A stretch of DNA of 64,000 bases from Anabaena sp. UHCC 0204. Its GTDB lineage: Bacteria > Cyanobacteriota > Cyanobacteriia > Cyanobacteriales > Nostocaceae. Positions 37,210 through 46,332 of the stretch are shown here, piece after piece; within the stretch, counting starts at the first letter, position 1; each line of letters starts with the position of its first letter. The DNA lies in NCBI RefSeq assembly GCF_009711975.1, contig NZ_VIKW01000017.1, positions 48,923 through 112,922 of the forward strand, read 5' to 3'. A program made the position numbers and the translations under genes. The notes under the pieces were generated by a model, which saw only the letters and a list, made by a program, of their open reading frames with translations, was not told where the DNA came from and made no database searches.

Positions 37210-38028
37210 CTATTCCTCATTCCCGATCATATTTACCAATGATACCCATTGGTTAACACCGAGGTCTTCGGCACGGACTTGGGGATTTATTTCTAATTGT
37301 TCCAGTATTTGAGTCAAGCGATCGCGATCGATGACCGATTGCAAATTATTTCTTAACATTTTTCGTTTTGCCCCAAATCCCAATTTAACTAAAGTTTCTA
37401 ACCTTTTAGGATCATTAGCCGGAATTTCTATTTCTTTAGGACGCAATCGCACGACAGCCGAATCTACCTTTGGTGGTGGTTGAAATGCAGCCGCGGGAAC
37501 TGTACAAATAAAATCACAATCTGCTAAATATTGTACTCGTACCGATAATGCCCCAAAACTTCGAGAACCTGGTTTAGCATATAATCTTTCTGCTACTTCC
37601 TTCTGTACCAACAAAACAATCGCCTCAAAAGGTTCTGGATTGGGATGAGAAATAGTCCCAAGTAACTTTTCAATAATGGGTCCTGTAATATTATAAGGAA
37701 TATTCGCAACAACTTTATTCTGTTTTTGGAAATTAGGAAATGCTGTTAACTGGGATGGTAGATCAAGAGTGAGAAAATCCCCTTGTAGCAGTAAGAAATT
37801 TTCTTTTTCACCGATTTGTTTCACAAGTAACTTACACAAATCCCTGTCAATTTCCACAGCGAGTAAAGATTTTACCAGTGGTAATAACCGACGAGTGAGA
37901 ATTCCTGTACCGGGTCCAATTTCTAAAACTTTATCAGTTTCTTGACAATTAGCCGCTTGGACAATGGAGTTAAGAGCTTTATCACTTTTTAACCAATGTT
38001 GAGCAAACTGTTTACGGGGTTGAATCAT
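37210..38028 (-). CDS. rsmA: 16S rRNA (adenine1518/1519-N6)-dimethyltransferase
   Basis: KsgA of 272 residues; dimethylates the two adenines of the 3' terminal 16S hairpin during ribosome maturation. SAM motif I EIGPGTGILTRRLL, motif IV VVANIPYNITGPII (NIPY), and the C-terminal helical domain FQPPPKVDSAVVRL are intact. The start RKQFAQHWLKSD is family-typical. Cotranscribed with ispE. Confidence 0.97.
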   Translation of the reverse strand: MIQPRKQFAQHWLKSDKALNSIVQAANCQETDKVLEIGPGTGILTRRLLPLVKSLLAVEIDRDLCKLLVKQIGEKENFLLLQGDFLTLDLPSQLTAFPNFQKQNKVVANIPYNITGPIIEKLLGTISHPNPEPFEAIVLLVQKEVAERLYAKPGSRSFGALSVRVQYLADCDFICTVPAAAFQPPPKVDSAVVRLRPKEIEIPANDPKRLETLVKLGFGAKRKMLRNNLQSVIDRDRLTQILEQLEINPQVRAEDLGVNQWVSLVNMIGNEE

Positions 38029-38084
38029 GTTATTGCAATTAAAATTATACCTTTTGTCAAATTAACGTATTTTATTTATAAAAT

Positions 38085-38507
38085 TTATGGTAAATCTTCT
38101 ATCCAACACAAATAACTAAACAGTTTATCGTTAGACAGCGAATTATAAAATCTTTCATCAGCCGTTGCCATTTTACAATCGTTGTTTACCGCTAAAGCTA
38201 AATATACACAATCATAAACAGCCTGTTGAACTCTTACAGCAATTTCCAAAGCAATGGGCATTAAAGGAGAAGATAAACAAATTTGTAAAGGTAATCCTAA
38301 AAGTGATTCTAAATCATTTTGAGCATCATCTAAAGTCATTTCTCCCCGACGTACACGCTTCCATAAAATATTCCCAATTTCTGGAAAAAAGAAATCAGGA
38401 ACTAATAATTCATAATTTGGTTTATTTAAACGTAATGCTGCTTCTGAATGGATTTCTGGTAGTACCCATTTAATTCCTACATTCGCATCTACTACAAACT
38501 TAGTCAA
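38085..38507 (-). CDS. PIN-domain toxin (VapC-like)
   Basis: A 140-residue PIN protein with acidic site Asp7 (FVVDANVGIKW), Glu43 (FFPEIGNILW), Asp99 (AVYDCVYLALA) and Asp117 (TADERF). The VKWVLPE-type N-terminus is typical of the VapC group in which Asp-Ala-Asn-x-x-Ile-Lys-Trp appears. It overlaps the upstream antitoxin by 4 bp. Unrelated in detail to the PIN proteins at 5645 and 62592. Confidence 0.93.
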   Translation of the reverse strand: MTKFVVDANVGIKWVLPEIHSEAALRLNKPNYELLVPDFFFPEIGNILWKRVRRGEMTLDDAQNDLESLLGLPLQICLSSPLMPIALEIAVRVQQAVYDCVYLALAVNNDCKMATADERFYNSLSNDKLFSYLCWIEDLP

Positions 38508-38758
38508 CGGTTTCTATCCTCACGTAAAAGTTCAACACTGTCACTAAAAGTTTTATCTAAATGACGCTGACGTGCAGTATCTACTTTCGCCCAAGCTTGT
38601 GCTTTAGCAGATTCTTGATTTACTAATTCAGCCTGGACAAAATTTTCTAGAATTATATTGACTTCATCTTCTAAACTGCGGTTATGTCTTTGAGCTAAAC
38701 CCTGTAATTTTTCTAATACAGCAGGATTAATATTTCCTAGTATAACCTGTGTTGTCAT
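38504..38758 (-). CDS. FitA-like ribbon-helix-helix antitoxin (VapB-like)
   Basis: An 84-residue antitoxin: N-terminal RHH (TQVILGNINPAVLEKLQGLA, NRSLEDEVNIILENF) and a basic-acidic C-terminal tail that would wrap the PIN toxin. It is upstream of and overlapping the toxin gene by the ATGA/4-bp arrangement. A full, apparently intact VapBC-type module. Confidence 0.9.
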   Translation of the reverse strand: MTTQVILGNINPAVLEKLQGLAQRHNRSLEDEVNIILENFVQAELVNQESAKAQAWAKVDTARQRHLDKTFSDSVELLREDRNR

Positions 38759-38886
38759 ATTACCTCATTATTTCTACAGAGCAAGACATTGTGAGCTACT
38801 AATTATTGATAATAATAGCATCAAATTTTAACGCCAACCTATTTATACAAAAACATCAGGTAATTCGCCATTAAAAAACCCAGCTA

Positions 38887-39936
38887 CTAATTAAAGTTCA
38901 TCATATCCCCAAATTCTTCCATCATTCTCTCCATTAATTCTTCCATCATCTCCTCTTGCATAGAACGGAGACTTTGTGGACCTGCGAGAAATTCTTTGAT
39001 ACTGATCTTTTTATCCTTAAAATCCTTGACAAAATCACGAATTTCAACCACAATCTTAGTTTGAGATTCTATGGTTTCTATCATCATTTCAACAGCATCA
39101 ATCCCTTGTTTAGCCGCTTTTTTATAATCTGCAACCATCGTTCCTTCGGGAGTATTTTTAGCTAAACGCAGTTCCCGTTTCAAGTTCTCATATTGAGTTT
39201 TGAGAATTTCATTTTGTTGTTCTATATTTTTACATCTGCGGGTTAAATCATCTTCACTATTATTATCAATTGATTCACCTACTTCATACTTCCGTTCAAT
39301 TTCTAACAGTCTCGCTAAATCTCCTTCTTGGTAAGCTTTATTAATCTCCTTCATAATTTCTGTATGAGACATTTGCGTTTCATTATCTTTAACCTTATCA
39401 GGGTGAAAGATTTCCGCTAACCGCAAAAACGTCTGTCGAATTTTTCTGGACTCATCTGTTCTCCCTACAGCAGGAGATTCTGAATCTCTTTCTGATTCCC
39501 AACAATGACGGCTTTGATGATTATTTTGGGGATCATGATCTTCAAATAGTTCATCTAATTCATCATCATCATCATCTTCTTCTTCAATAGCTTTGTAACT
39601 AATAATTCCCCCCATTTGCAAACTTCTGTATAGGGATGCTATATTTTTTTGAGTTTGTTTTCCCAACTTTCTTGTAGTTAAAACTTCTGTAAACAAAGCA
39701 TGAATTTCTGCATCTAATTCTGCCATTGTTCTCATATTTGGACTGACTCGATGAAATACTTCTGTCGCTAAAGAACGCATCTTTTCAACAAAATTATTGA
39801 GTTCTGTCCGCTTTTTTTTAATTTGCTTTAATAGAGATTGGTGTTCTTTCTCTAAACCCTCTAACTGAAGATGTAAGTCAGAAAGAGCTAAGGGAGTTAC
39901 TGTATTTTGGGATGCTGTTTTTGTTTTGCGTGCCAT
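38887..39936 (-). CDS. J-domain-like protein with coiled coils
   Basis: A 349-residue protein from the ATG at 39936 (a TTG 7 codons upstream is also in frame). It has N-terminal and C-terminal coiled coils around a J-domain-like centre: RQTFLRLAEIFHPDKVKD with the HPD loop at about residues 178-180, then EINKAYQEGDLARLLEI. Directly before it is a very acidic tract (EEEDDDDDELDELFEDHD). It may be a Hsp70 co-chaperone of a filamentous-cyanobacterial type. Residues SPAVGRTDES come from DNA (CTGTAGGGAGAAC) repeated at 35698, so a small dispersed repeat seems to have inserted in frame. Confidence 0.78.
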   Translation of the reverse strand: MARKTKTASQNTVTPLALSDLHLQLEGLEKEHQSLLKQIKKKRTELNNFVEKMRSLATEVFHRVSPNMRTMAELDAEIHALFTEVLTTRKLGKQTQKNIASLYRSLQMGGIISYKAIEEEDDDDDELDELFEDHDPQNNHQSRHCWESERDSESPAVGRTDESRKIRQTFLRLAEIFHPDKVKDNETQMSHTEIMKEINKAYQEGDLARLLEIERKYEVGESIDNNSEDDLTRRCKNIEQQNEILKTQYENLKRELRLAKNTPEGTMVADYKKAAKQGIDAVEMMIETIESQTKIVVEIRDFVKDFKDKKISIKEFLAGPQSLRSMQEEMMEELMERMMEEFGDMMNFN

Positions 39937-40644
39937 AGCAGATGCAAGTAAGCTCAAAGTTGATAAAGGAACACAAATGCTAAATTTTTTAGGTATAACC
40001 CTAGATAGTATTTAGTGCTGACAGAAAGTAGTAATAAATATTATATTTGAGTATTTGTATTTATACAAGATTTTTAATTAAATTAAGTTGATGATTAAAA
40101 CAAAATTCGGGAATTCCGCATTTTTGATATTTGGCATTTTGTTGATAGTATTTTAATTTTGAAAAAAGCTCAGTATTTGTAGAGTGCATTAGGCAAAGTT
40201 TAGGGTTGGTTATGCGATCGCTCTAAGCGTAACCCTACGCGCCCAAAAATCAAATATTTGTCCTCTAATCGCTATTTTTTTTGATGTTAACAATAGATAT
40301 ATCATTATACAAAAAACTTTTACAGTAATATTTTTTACTAAGTGAATGATCAGCCAAATAGACATTTGTTAGACTTAACCACCAATTACAAGAGTCTTCG
40401 TATCTGAGTCTGAGTTTTCCGGTAATCGGGATATTTATATAAATAGGGAATTTTGCCCAAAAGCGTGCATTTTGTGTAAAGTAGATGCAGGTAAACGGCA
40501 AAATATCATATTCACCTAGCAAAAATTGGCTAAAATCTATTTGGTAGGTGTTAATTTAACTAGGGTAGTGTTACTAAATTACTAAACATTCAATTATTGT
40601 CAATTTACCTACAAAATCCCCAATTTTAATCTTTAGAGGTATCA
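39937..40644. other. Intergenic region
   Basis: About 700 bp between divergent genes, AT-rich, with one HIP1 octamer near 40215. A minus-strand frame at 40265-40522 is open but has no gene-like features and is not called. Confidence 0.45.
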
Positions 40645-41340
40645 ATGGAGTTTAATAATTTTAACAAAAAAACAAACGAGTATAAAGAACTTAAAGAAAA
40701 ACCTCATTGGCAAGCTCCAGCTACTAAAGGCAGTATCAAAGCGAAAGAACCCCAACCAGCCAATCATACTACACTGAGGGATGATGATAATCGTGGTAGA
40801 GTAGCAATTTTTATTGATGGGTTAAATCTATTTCAGGCTGCATTGCAACTAGGAATTGAGATTGACTATGTAAAATTGCTTTGTCGTTTAACTAAAACTT
40901 CGCGGTTATTGCGTGCCTTTTTTTATACTGGCATGGATAGTGGTAACGAAAAGCAACAGGGATTTCTTTTATGGATGCGTCGAAATGGTTATCGTGTAGT
41001 TACTAAAGATATGAGTGTCGTTGTAGATAATTACAAAAAACCAAATCTCAATGTAGAAATTGCTGTTGATATGATTACTTTAGCACCCTATTACGATACG
41101 GCTATTTTAGTCAGTGGAGATAGTGATTTATCCTATGCTGTCAGTGCTGTTAGCGGTATGGGAGCTAGAGTAGAAGTAATTGGTTTGCAAACAACTGCTA
41201 ATGATATTGAAGCACAGCGACGGAATCACTTGATTGATGTAGCTGATGAATTTGTAGATTTCGACAGTATTAAACAGCACATTCAAAAAGACTCTTATAT
41301 CGGCTATAGTTATCGAAATTCTTCTAACTACCAGCTTTAA
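40645..41340 (+). CDS. LabA-like NYN-domain protein
   Basis: A 231-residue protein with a hydrophilic N-terminal tail (to about 50) and a NYN/PIN-like nuclease fold: VAIFIDGLNLFQAAL (Asp of the active site), NVEIAVDMITLAPYYD and AILVSGDSDLSYAVSAV. LabA-like proteins with this GDSDLS block are widespread in cyanobacteria; LabA of Synechococcus takes part in circadian negative feedback on KaiC. Whether this one does is not known. Single gene. Confidence 0.88.
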   Translation: MEFNNFNKKTNEYKELKEKPHWQAPATKGSIKAKEPQPANHTTLRDDDNRGRVAIFIDGLNLFQAALQLGIEIDYVKLLCRLTKTSRLLRAFFYTGMDSGNEKQQGFLLWMRRNGYRVVTKDMSVVVDNYKKPNLNVEIAVDMITLAPYYDTAILVSGDSDLSYAVSAVSGMGARVEVIGLQTTANDIEAQRRNHLIDVADEFVDFDSIKQHIQKDSYIGYSYRNSSNYQL

Positions 41341-41664
41341 ATTTTCAGTATATTTTTTGATTGTCATCCCAAATATACAGTATTTGCGAATTCTGTTTTC
41401 TGGTTTTTTGACATTTATTACCCTAACCTCAAATTAAAATAATTTGAGAGTATTAAATGCTGCATTTTATTTGGCATTTTTTAAATATCTATGCTATACC
41501 CGTGTAGGAATAGCTAATTAACATTAATAAGTATAATCCCTATCCTCTTAAATTTAGTTTTAAATCAAGTATAATTGCTGATTAATGTATTTTTAGTATT
41601 CACTTAAAATGTATCTTCAATAGATATATTTCCTAAAAATCATATCATTAAAGGAGTAGGTACT
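41341..41664. other. Intergenic region
   Basis: About 320 bp, AT-rich, no gene supported. It ends with a strong ribosome-binding site AAGGAG at 41651-41656 for the next gene. Confidence 0.45.
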
Positions 41665-41994
41665 GTGGATCAAATTCAGTTCACTTTGGTGATTAGCTAT
41701 TTGCTGATGAGTGTATATTTTTTTACTAATTGGTTAACTTTTTCTCTCCGTCACCCGACATCTTCCCCAGAGGAGAAATTTTTATCCCTCATTATGGTTA
41801 TCATAACTACAATCTTTTGGCCTGTAATTATTGTTATTTCTTGTTTAGAAATATTTAAAAAAGGCAAGTTAGAATTTAGTGCGGTAGTTCCTGTACTTTT
41901 AGCAATTTGCGCTTTTAGTATTTCCTATTATTTAAGTTCTGTACATGAACATTGGCTGTGTTATTATGACTTGTTTTGTAATTATTCTTCGTAA
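41665..41994 (+). CDS. Small three-helix membrane protein, unknown
   Basis: A 109-residue integral membrane protein from a GTG, 8 bp after a clear AAGGAG ribosome-binding site that decides the start. Hydrophobic helices: TLVISYLLMSVYFFTNWL, FLSLIMVIITTIFWPVIIVI and AVVPVLLAICAFSISYYL, with a short C-terminal tail containing paired Cys. I recognise no family. Confidence 0.62.
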   Translation: MDQIQFTLVISYLLMSVYFFTNWLTFSLRHPTSSPEEKFLSLIMVIITTIFWPVIIVISCLEIFKKGKLEFSAVVPVLLAICAFSISYYLSSVHEHWLCYYDLFCNYSS

Positions 41995-42047
41995 TTAGGG
42001 AGTTTTCTAGACTCTATTTTTATATCTCGATTTCATATATCCAAACT

Positions 42048-42437
42048 TTAATCATCTTCGTATTCTGCCCAAGAGTTAGCAGTTTCGGATACAGCAATTT
42101 TAAGTTTTATATCATTGGATAAACGTTTTTTAGTTTCATCATAAATATATTTAGCAATCATCTCTGCTGTTGTTTCATATTCAGGAGGTAAAACTTCATT
42201 TAAAATACAATGATCTAATCCTCCTTGAGTTACATCTTTTTTTGCCCAACGTAAACTTCTAAAATCAGCAACCATAACTGGGTGAGGACAGTATTCTGAA
42301 GAATGCAAAGTTGATGATTGCGCTTCAATTCTGACTTTATAAGTGTGTCCGTGCATTCTTCCACAAGGACCATTATAGTCTTTGATATAGTGGGCGCTAT
42401 CAAATGTAAATTCCGTTGTTAGTTTCCATTTTGGCAT
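42048..42437 (-). CDS. queD: 6-carboxy-tetrahydropterin synthase family (QueD/PTPS)
   Basis: A 129-residue T-fold enzyme converting dihydroneopterin triphosphate to 6-carboxytetrahydropterin (queuosine pathway) or a related pterin. Zinc ligands are His16 (FDSAHYI) and the two His of HGHTYKV; a Cys precedes them (CGRMHGH). The QGGLDHCILNE block and the catalytic ETANSWAEY end are family-typical. It starts with MPKWKLTTEFTFDSAHYI. A long heptamer array lies directly upstream of its start. Confidence 0.92.
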   Translation of the reverse strand: MPKWKLTTEFTFDSAHYIKDYNGPCGRMHGHTYKVRIEAQSSTLHSSEYCPHPVMVADFRSLRWAKKDVTQGGLDHCILNEVLPPEYETTAEMIAKYIYDETKKRLSNDIKLKIAVSETANSWAEYEDD

Positions 42438-42450
42438 CTTGATACACTCT

Positions 42451-42610
42451 TTGGTAATTGGTAATTGGTAATTGGTGATTGGTGATTGGGAATTGGGAAT
42501 TGGTAATTGGTGATTGGTGATTGGTGATTGGGAATTGGGAATTGGGAATTGGTGATTGGTGATTGGTGATTGGGAATTGGGAATTGGGAATTGGGAATTG
42601 GGAATTGGGA
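42451..42610. repeat. Heptamer STRR array of about 22.8 units with 42-bp higher-order period
   Basis: Units TTGGTAA, TTGGTGA and TTGGGAA. In the middle the pattern (TTGGTGA x3, TTGGGAA x3) occurs twice, so the array also has a 42-bp higher-order period. It starts 14 bp upstream of the queD start codon, inside its promoter or leader. Confidence 0.95.
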
Positions 42611-42775
42611 AGATGAATTTTTTTCTGGTGTATGACTTTTGTAATTTAACTTAAATTTGTGCTGATGTTAACCAAATCTTTGCTCATTGGATATGTCTTA
42701 GTTGGAAGATTATGAAGATCAGATAAATCAAACACAGTATATCTATCGAGTTATAGATATATAATAGGATTCCAG

Positions 42776-43291
42776 ATGCTTAAAGCTATTGCTGTTGCTT
42801 ACCTGTTACTGATTTTTGGCGATTTTCTTTCTACCTTCTTCTATCATGTCCCTGAACACATCTTTGGTAGTTTACACCTGACAACTCACCACTCCAGGAA
42901 AAAGAGTTTTCGCCACTATGCCATTTTAACATTTAATCTCCAGGTACTTTTAGATGGGATTTTAGGAGCATTACCATATTTTCTGTTAGGAGTCTGGTTA
43001 TGGGCTTTTTCCCCTATGGGTGTAATTTGTGGTTTGTTATTTGGTCAGTTTCATGTGTGGTGGAGACACATAGTTTCTTTGGGTTGGCAAACACCACAAG
43101 CTGTGACGTTTTTGTGTAAGTTATTATTTATTACTACGCCAGAACAACACTGGGTACATCATCAAAAAACTAACTTGGGTTTTGGTGATATTTTTACGTT
43201 TTTTGACCAACCTGCGAAAATTTGGATGGCTTGGTTACGTTTACTGAGGATCAATTGGCGTTATTATACAGAAAAGCATATTTCTGGATAA
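42776..43291 (+). CDS. Fatty-acid hydroxylase/sterol desaturase-like membrane protein
   Basis: A 171-residue membrane di-iron-type protein with His boxes HVPEHIFGSLHLTTHH, FHVWWRH and PEQHWVHHQK and about four hydrophobic helices. The pattern matches the FA_hydroxylase superfamily (carotenoid or fatty acid hydroxylases). The substrate is unknown; the protein is short for the family, close to a minimal core. Confidence 0.8.
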   Translation: MLKAIAVAYLLLIFGDFLSTFFYHVPEHIFGSLHLTTHHSRKKSFRHYAILTFNLQVLLDGILGALPYFLLGVWLWAFSPMGVICGLLFGQFHVWWRHIVSLGWQTPQAVTFLCKLLFITTPEQHWVHHQKTNLGFGDIFTFFDQPAKIWMAWLRLLRINWRYYTEKHISG

Positions 43292-43391
43292 ACTAGATTT
43301 TGATGAGAATTAGTGACTTGAAATCTTGATTGTGTCAAAAGTATGGTTAATTATGGATGTCGCTATTAAAACCATACACGTTTAACAATCA

Positions 43392-45479
43392 ATGGTTAAT
43401 TCTAGTCTTGTTGTCACTTTCTATGTGAATCCTGTTACGGGAAATGATGCTAATACCGGTTCTCGTACCAATCCATTCAAAAGTATTACCCATGCCCTTA
43501 AACAGGCGAAAACATCAACGATTATTCAGTTAGCCAGTGGGACCTATAGTCAGGCTAATGCAGAGGTATTTCCCTTAGTTATTCCGCCAGGGGTGTTATT
43601 AGTAGGGAATGAGGCGAATAAAGGTCAGGAAATGATTATTTCTGGAAGTGGGGAATATCAAAGCCCTAGTTTCGGAGTCCAAAATATTAGCCTGTTGTTA
43701 CTAGGTGATGCGAGTCTTTTAGGTGTGACTGTGATTAATACCACAGCAAAAGGTACTGGTGTTTGGATTGAGTCGTCAGTACCAACGATCGCTAATAGTA
43801 CCTTTAAGAATTGTGCCAGAGAAGGGGTATTTGCGACTGGCAATGCGAAACCGGGGATTGTGGATAATTTATTTATTAATAATAAAGTAAGTGGGTTAGT
43901 TATAGCCAGGAATAGCAAAGGGGAAGTGCTGCGGAATCTCTTTCAAAACAATGCGTTAGGGATAGCGATTAGTGACTTTGCAGCCCCTTTGTTAGCAAAT
44001 AATAAACTTTTGGCCAATGGGACAGCGATCGCTCTTTCCCGTGATGCTAGACCAGTATTACGACGGAATCTGATTGCTAGTAATACCCAAGGTGGTCTAT
44101 TGGTAAATGGTAATGCTGTTCCTGATTTGGGAAGTCCCCAAGATCCGGCTGACAACATTTTTCGAGAACAGGGCAAATTCGACTTACAGAATGTCACAAA
44201 TCAAAAAATCATGTCTGTTGGTAATCAGTTAAGTCCGCCACAGGTCATTGGCTTGATAGACTTTCTAGCTGCTACCAATGACACTCCTAGTCAAATAGGA
44301 GTTAGCACCAGGTTTGCTGATTTAGAAGGACATTGGGCGGCGGCTTTTGTCGAAGCCTTAGTTAATAAAGATTTTATTAGCGGTTTTCCTGATGGGACTT
44401 TTCAACCATCCACACCCATTACCCGCGCCCAGTATGCGGCTTTAATGACCAAGACATTTCGACTTCCTGGAAGTAATCAACTAAATAGATTCAAAGATGT
44501 CAAATCAGACTTTTGGGCGGCTCAAGCTATAGCCAGCACTGCGGATAAAGGCTTTTTGATGGGCTTTCCCGATGGGACATTTCGACCGGGAAATAATTTA
44601 ACCAAAATTCAAGCCCTAGTCTCAATAGTTAACGGTTTGAAGCTGACTGGTGGTAATCCTAATGTCTTAATGATCTACCGCGATCGCGCTCAAATTCCCA
44701 GTTATGCTACCAATGCCGTGACAGTGGCTACGCAAAAACTCTTAGTAGTTAATTATCCCCAACCAGATCAATTAGAACCACTACGAGAAATTACCCGTGC
44801 GGAAGTAGCAGTCCTGATTTATCAGGTATTAGTCGCCACTGGTCAAGAAAATCCTCTTCCCTCTCCCTACATTGTCAAACCAGAGACAGAGATTCCCTCT
44901 TTTTCTGATATTGTCGGACATTGGGCAGAAGCATTTATCCGTGCCTTAGTTAGTATGAACTTAACACAAGGTTTTGCTGATGGGACATACCAACCGGATC
45001 AACCTATGACCCGCGCCCAATACACAGCTTTAATCGCTGCTGCTTTTAATCCCCCAGCCAAACGCCCGTCCCCAGAATTTACAGATATACCCAAGGATTT
45101 TTGGGCAGCTAAAGCTATTGAAATAGCCGCCAGGGGTGGTTTTGTAGGCGGATTTAGCGATCGCACCTTCCGTCCTAGCCAAAATGTCCAAAGGTTACAA
45201 GTGATAGTCTCCTTGGTTAACGGACTCGGACTCCCTCCCACTGACCAAAAAACCTTAACCTATATTGACCAAAATAAAATTCCTGAATACGCCCAATCAG
45301 CAGTCACCATCGCTACCCAGCAAAAAATTATTGTTAATTATCCTGACCCCAAACTACTTGCACCCACCCGCGAAGCTACACGCGCCGAAGTTGCGGCCAT
45401 GGTCTATCAGGCATTAGTAGCCAGTCAACGTACAAAAGTTATTAACTCACCATATATTGTTTTGCAGATCAGCAATTGA
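43392..45479 (+). CDS. DUF1565 beta-helix protein with six SLH repeats
   Basis: A 695-residue protein. Residues about 8-280 form a DUF1565 right-handed parallel beta-helix (FYVNPVTGNDANTGS; many GIDN-, NLFINNKVSG-type rungs). From about 305 come two triplets of S-layer-homology domains (FADLEGHWAAAFVEALVN, FKDVKSDFWAAQAIAS, then FSDIVGHWAEAFIRAL, FTDIPKDFWAAKAIEI), six units in all. It should be attached to the cell wall through the SLH domains, yet there is no clear signal peptide (MVNSSLVVTFYVN). Its helix domain is a paralogue of the one in the gene at 46333. Confidence 0.88.
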   Translation: MVNSSLVVTFYVNPVTGNDANTGSRTNPFKSITHALKQAKTSTIIQLASGTYSQANAEVFPLVIPPGVLLVGNEANKGQEMIISGSGEYQSPSFGVQNISLLLLGDASLLGVTVINTTAKGTGVWIESSVPTIANSTFKNCAREGVFATGNAKPGIVDNLFINNKVSGLVIARNSKGEVLRNLFQNNALGIAISDFAAPLLANNKLLANGTAIALSRDARPVLRRNLIASNTQGGLLVNGNAVPDLGSPQDPADNIFREQGKFDLQNVTNQKIMSVGNQLSPPQVIGLIDFLAATNDTPSQIGVSTRFADLEGHWAAAFVEALVNKDFISGFPDGTFQPSTPITRAQYAALMTKTFRLPGSNQLNRFKDVKSDFWAAQAIASTADKGFLMGFPDGTFRPGNNLTKIQALVSIVNGLKLTGGNPNVLMIYRDRAQIPSYATNAVTVATQKLLVVNYPQPDQLEPLREITRAEVAVLIYQVLVATGQENPLPSPYIVKPETEIPSFSDIVGHWAEAFIRALVSMNLTQGFADGTYQPDQPMTRAQYTALIAAAFNPPAKRPSPEFTDIPKDFWAAKAIEIAARGGFVGGFSDRTFRPSQNVQRLQVIVSLVNGLGLPPTDQKTLTYIDQNKIPEYAQSAVTIATQQKIIVNYPDPKLLAPTREATRAEVAAMVYQALVASQRTKVINSPYIVLQISN

Positions 45480-45566
45480 CAAGTAGAATGGAAAACACTG
45501 CCTATCAAATTTGCCGCTGGTGCAAAAAAACACTCATGTAGCTAAAAATACGTTAGGCTAGATGCG

Positions 45567-46274
45567 ATGGGTGAAATATTGATACCTATTGCCTGGAACT
45601 TAAAGCCCATGTTAACAACACCCCCAAAACCTCCTGCCGACTTAGCAGCTAAGTTATTAACTCACTATAGTTTTGATCTCAATGGGTATAATCCTAGTGA
45701 GTTAGTTAACCTCTGGCAAGTAGAATATCCACTCAATTGGCTGCCCTTAGCAGTCATCGAAGCTTTGTATCAAGGTCGTTATAAGGCTATATCCGTACAG
45801 CAAATCTTGACTTTTTGGCGACGAAGAGGAGAGACAACATATCATTTCAATATGGAATTTGAACGGATGATTTGTAGCAAATTTCCGGAACGTCTCACGT
45901 CCCTCTCTTTACCAGTTTTACCATCTGCTAAACAGGAAATCAGGACGGAAGAACATAAAAGTCCTCAATTATTACCTGCTCCCGTTAGTTATAAATACCA
46001 AATAAATAATAATTTACCGCCAACAGCAGAGAAATGGAATTCTCAGCAGAAAAATCCAGTCTCTACTCTTCCTGATTCTCCATTAACAGCAGATATAAAC
46101 CCAAAAGCCATTATTCAGCACAATTCACCCGAACCAGCAGAACAGTTAATGCTACCAGCAACAGCCAATCATCCCCCCATTGGTCAGTTTATGCCCCAAA
46201 TGAGCGATCGCACCGAATCCTTCACCTCCAAACTCAAAGCTCTCACTAGTGAAAACTTAGAATTTGTCTTTTAA
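45567..46274 (+). CDS. Conserved cyanobacterial hypothetical protein
   Basis: A 235-residue protein with a conserved N-terminal domain (NLWQVEYPLNWLPLAVIEA, LYQGRYKAISVQQILTFWRR, FNMEFERMICSKFP) and a low-complexity Pro/Ser/Gln-rich C-terminal half. The N-terminal block recalls domains found in some cyanobacterial DNA-replication or cell-division associated proteins, but I cannot name it. Translation could start at the ATG at 45609 (MLTTPPKPPADL). Confidence 0.65.
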   Translation: MGEILIPIAWNLKPMLTTPPKPPADLAAKLLTHYSFDLNGYNPSELVNLWQVEYPLNWLPLAVIEALYQGRYKAISVQQILTFWRRRGETTYHFNMEFERMICSKFPERLTSLSLPVLPSAKQEIRTEEHKSPQLLPAPVSYKYQINNNLPPTAEKWNSQQKNPVSTLPDSPLTADINPKAIIQHNSPEPAEQLMLPATANHPPIGQFMPQMSDRTESFTSKLKALTSENLEFVF

Positions 46275-46290
46275 AAAATCAGCAAGATTC

Positions 46291-46313
46291 GTAGGGGCGC
46301 AGGGCCTGCGCCC
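46291..46313. repeat. GTAGGGGC palindrome (REP-like)
   Basis: Same sequence as the copy at 26721 (GTAGGGGCGCAGGGCCTGCG plus CCC). It lies between two convergent genes. Confidence 0.75.
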
Positions 46314-46332
46314 ATTCAGGATTCTGAGAGTG

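Noticed and set aside
40265..40522. 85-residue minus-strand frame in the intergenic region
   Set aside because: No ribosome-binding site or domain visible; aromatic-rich random-looking composition in AT-rich DNA.
42451..42610. CRISPR or centromere-like iterons
   Set aside because: The unit is only 7 bp with no spacers or replication genes, so it is an STRR.
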